Of a stretch of DNA of 15,569 bases, positions 13,588 to 15,569 are shown piece after piece (positions within the stretch are counted from its first letter, which is position 1; the number at the start of each line of letters is the position of its first letter). The translations under genes were made by a program, and so were the position numbers. Source of the DNA: Campylobacterales bacterium (GTDB lineage: Bacteria; Campylobacterota; Campylobacteria; Campylobacterales; JAADDG01); the NCBI GenBank assembly GCA_027009865.1, contig JALVCR010000046.1:1-15569 (forward strand), read 5' to 3'. The notes below the pieces were generated by a model. The model saw only the letters and a list, made by a program, of their open reading frames with translations, made no database searches and was not told the origin of the DNA.

Positions 13588-15378
13588 TTATTCTTTTTTT
13601 ATATTTATAGCTACGTTTTTTGGCACTATCTTAGATAGCTCTTCTATGGAAGCTTTTTTTATATTTTCAAAAGTTTCAAAATAATCTAAAAGTTTTTTTA
13701 TTCTTGCTTCCGAAAGCCCTTTTGTTTTCAAAAGGCTTATCTCTTTATCTTTTTTTAGTTTCTGTTTTCTGTGAAAAGAGATGGCAAATCTATGAGCTTC
13801 GTCTCTTAGCCTTTGGATAAATTGCAATCTCTTATCGTTTTCGCTTAGATTTAAAACTCCGTTTACGCTATAGAGCGTATCTTTTGCCTTTCCTTTGGCT
13901 CTATGGGCTTTTTTATCTATCTTCTCTTTTGCTATCGCAATAATATCGACGTTTTTATTATTTTGTTTAATAATTTTAACTGCTAAATTTAACTGTCCCG
14001 CTCCGCCGTCTATTATCCAAAGATCGGGAGGCGGAATTTTCTCAAAACTTTCAACTCTTCTTGTAAGCAGCTCTTTCATTTGATCATATTCGTTTTTGGA
14101 GTTTAAGTTGTAGTGGCGATAGAGAGATTTTTTAAACTCTCCCTCCCATCTTATCATAGCTCCCACGCTTGCGCTTCCTTGCATATGGGAGGTGTCGAAA
14201 ACTTCGATAGTGTAAGGCGTGTTTTCTAAAAACAGGAGGCTTTTTATTTCGTTTAAAATTTGATCTTTGTTTTGATTTTTTTCAAGTTTTAAAATTTCTT
14301 TTGCATTTTTTAAAGCTATTTGGATTATATTTTTTTTCTCCCCCCTCTTTGGAATCTGGATTTTCACTTTTTTTGAAAAAATATCCTCTAAAAGCTTTTC
14401 TATCTCCTCTCTCTCTTCGAAATCTTGAGCGATTAAAATTTTGTTTACAAAAGATGGAATCTCTTTTTTATAATATTCCAAAAAGGCTCTTTTATAGATT
14501 TCGTCTTTATTAAAACCTGTATCAGATTTTAAAATATTATGAGTGCTTGATACCACTTTTCCTTCTCTAATAAAAATTCTAACCACGCATGCTCTATTTT
14601 GCTCTATCTCTACCGCTATTGTGTCAATATCCTCTTTTTTTGCTATATCTATTGAGGTGTGAGGATTTGAGTTTTCTATTTTCTCTATTCTGTCTCTAAT
14701 TTCGGCGGCCTCTTCAAAAAGAAGATTTAAAGCCAATCTCTCCATCTTCTCTTTTAGCATTTGAATTAATTTTTTCTTGTCATTTATTACTTTTAGAGCC
14801 TCTTTTATAATCTCTCTATACTCTTTTTTGCTTATTTTCCCTTCGCATGGGGCTTTGCACTTTTTTATCTGATAGAAAAGACAAGCTTTTTTCTCTCTTA
14901 AACACCCCTTTTTTTGCACAAGAGGAAAAAGCTCATACAAAGAGTCTATTATCTCTTTTGCCGCACTTGAGAAAGGGCCGAAATATTTTATATTTTTGCC
15001 CTTAATGACCTTTCTTGTTATTTCAAATCTTGGAAACTCCTCTTTTAGATCTATATAGATATAAGGGTATGTTTTATCGTCTCTTAATAGAATATTGTAT
15101 TTTGGTTTTAGCTGTTTTATAAGGGAATTTTCCAAAATCAAAGCGTCATGCTCGCTCTCTACTACGATATACTCTAAATTTTTGGTTTGAGTTATCATTT
15201 TGTAAATTCTTGGAGAGAGATTGGAAGATGGCGATAGAGAGGGAGTGAATCTAAAATAGCTTTTTACTCTCTTTTTTAAACTTTTTGCCTTTCCTATATA
15301 TAAAAGCTTTCCATTCTCATCAAAATATTGATATACTCCGGGCAAATCTGGCAGATTTTTTATCTTCTCTTCAAGCAT
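13588..15378 (-). CDS. uvrC: Excinuclease ABC subunit C
   Basis: Nuclease of nucleotide excision repair; with UvrB it cuts on both sides of a DNA lesion. The 596-residue length is normal. The GIY-YIG domain (about 10-95) has LPGVYQYF and LLYIGKAKSLKKRV. Cys159, Cys166, Cys174 and Cys178 match the iron-sulfur ligand pattern known from other UvrC proteins. The UVR helix pair that binds UvrB is at about 205-236 (LLFEEAAEIRDRI). The C-terminal RNase H-like nuclease has Asp395 (VFDTSH), Asp457 (IIDGG) and His529 (RDEAHRF). A helix-hairpin-helix region ends the protein (about 545-596). An AAGGGA site lies 5-6 nt before the ATG. It lies 43 nt after lipA and 16 nt before the acidic gene, so it probably shares their transcript. 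Confidence 0.96.
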   Translation of the reverse strand: MLEEKIKNLPDLPGVYQYFDENGKLLYIGKAKSLKKRVKSYFRFTPSLSPSSNLSPRIYKMITQTKNLEYIVVESEHDALILENSLIKQLKPKYNILLRDDKTYPYIYIDLKEEFPRFEITRKVIKGKNIKYFGPFSSAAKEIIDSLYELFPLVQKKGCLREKKACLFYQIKKCKAPCEGKISKKEYREIIKEALKVINDKKKLIQMLKEKMERLALNLLFEEAAEIRDRIEKIENSNPHTSIDIAKKEDIDTIAVEIEQNRACVVRIFIREGKVVSSTHNILKSDTGFNKDEIYKRAFLEYYKKEIPSFVNKILIAQDFEEREEIEKLLEDIFSKKVKIQIPKRGEKKNIIQIALKNAKEILKLEKNQNKDQILNEIKSLLFLENTPYTIEVFDTSHMQGSASVGAMIRWEGEFKKSLYRHYNLNSKNEYDQMKELLTRRVESFEKIPPPDLWIIDGGAGQLNLAVKIIKQNNKNVDIIAIAKEKIDKKAHRAKGKAKDTLYSVNGVLNLSENDKRLQFIQRLRDEAHRFAISFHRKQKLKKDKEISLLKTKGLSEARIKKLLDYFETFENIKKASIEELSKIVPKNVAINIKKE

Positions 15379-15421
15379 CTCTTTCCCTTATTAACAATTC
15401 TCTTTAAATGTGTAAAGTCAG

Positions 15422-15569
15422 TCATAAAATATCAGCATAATAGGAGCTTCTAACTAAAGAGCCGCTTGCTACGGCTTTAAATCCCATAGATAAAGCTCTC
15501 TCTTTTAACTCTTCAAACTCCTCTTTTTTGTAATATTTTATTACTTTGGCGTGATTTTTTGAAGGGGAT
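15422..15569 (-). CDS. lipA: Lipoyl synthase, C-terminal 48 residues (cut by window edge)
   Basis: Radical-SAM enzyme that inserts two sulfurs into protein-bound octanoyl groups to make lipoate. Only the end is in the window, but it is distinctive: PSKNHAKVIKYY, then EEFEELKERALSMGFKAVASGSLVRSSYYAD and a stop. The MGF-VASG-LVRSSYxAD ending is the LipA signature, including the C-terminal RSSY serine that binds the auxiliary iron-sulfur cluster. The N-terminal cysteine motifs lie outside the window. It appears to be the upstream gene of uvrC and the signalling module. Confidence 0.9.
   Translation of the reverse strand, partial: SPSKNHAKVIKYYKKEEFEELKERALSMGFKAVASGSLVRSSYYADIL

Noticed and set aside
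15379..15421. TTTACA-17-TAATAA as a promoter for uvrC
   Set aside because: Transcription would begin within a few bases of the uvrC ATG and destroy its ribosome site; common transcription with lipA is more likely.

Overview
The window is AT-rich and almost fully coding. It looks like a chromosomal segment from a member of the Campylobacterota (formerly Epsilonproteobacteria). Three things point there: the gene content (a small c553-type cytochrome and a heptose gene block beside rho and dnaX, an association I recall from Campylobacter jejuni), AT-rich promoters with a good -10 and little -35, and a large hybrid kinase next to an acidic HPt-like protein whose N-terminal domain resembles Campylobacterota proteins. 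I cannot fix the genus from the sequence; free-living vent-type lineages are plausible. No mobile element, CRISPR array, tRNA or rRNA was seen.

Region 1 (1-3171, minus strand) is a tight housekeeping cluster, transcribed rho -> murI -> dnaX. It covers transcription termination, D-glutamate for peptidoglycan, and the DNA polymerase III clamp loader. dnaX runs off the left edge. A 499-bp AT-rich gap upstream of rho holds a candidate promoter and two small hairpins but no convincing gene. Region 2 (3648-4131) holds a periplasmic monohaem cytochrome c on the minus strand, with its own promoter and terminator, and a divergent intergenic region.

Region 3 (4132-8456, plus strand) is a compact operon. 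An exported TPR protein is followed by gmhB, hldD, hldE and gmhA, which together form a complete route from sedoheptulose-7-phosphate to ADP-L-glycero-D-manno-heptose for the LPS/LOS inner core. Genes overlap by 4-17 nt or lie close together. The operon ends at a hairpin that lies partly inside the 3' end of the convergent response regulator gene.

Region 4 (8419-15569, minus strand) appears to be one transcription unit: lipA (3' end only) -> uvrC -> an acidic HPt-like protein -> a NIT-domain hybrid histidine kinase -> a single-domain response regulator. The last three look like one signalling module placed behind lipoate-synthesis and DNA-repair genes. The most unusual points are an HPt-like domain with Asn at the phospho-His position, repeated DIF-type short motifs in its Glu/Lys-rich linker, and a kinase whose one intact receiver sits between two degenerate ones.
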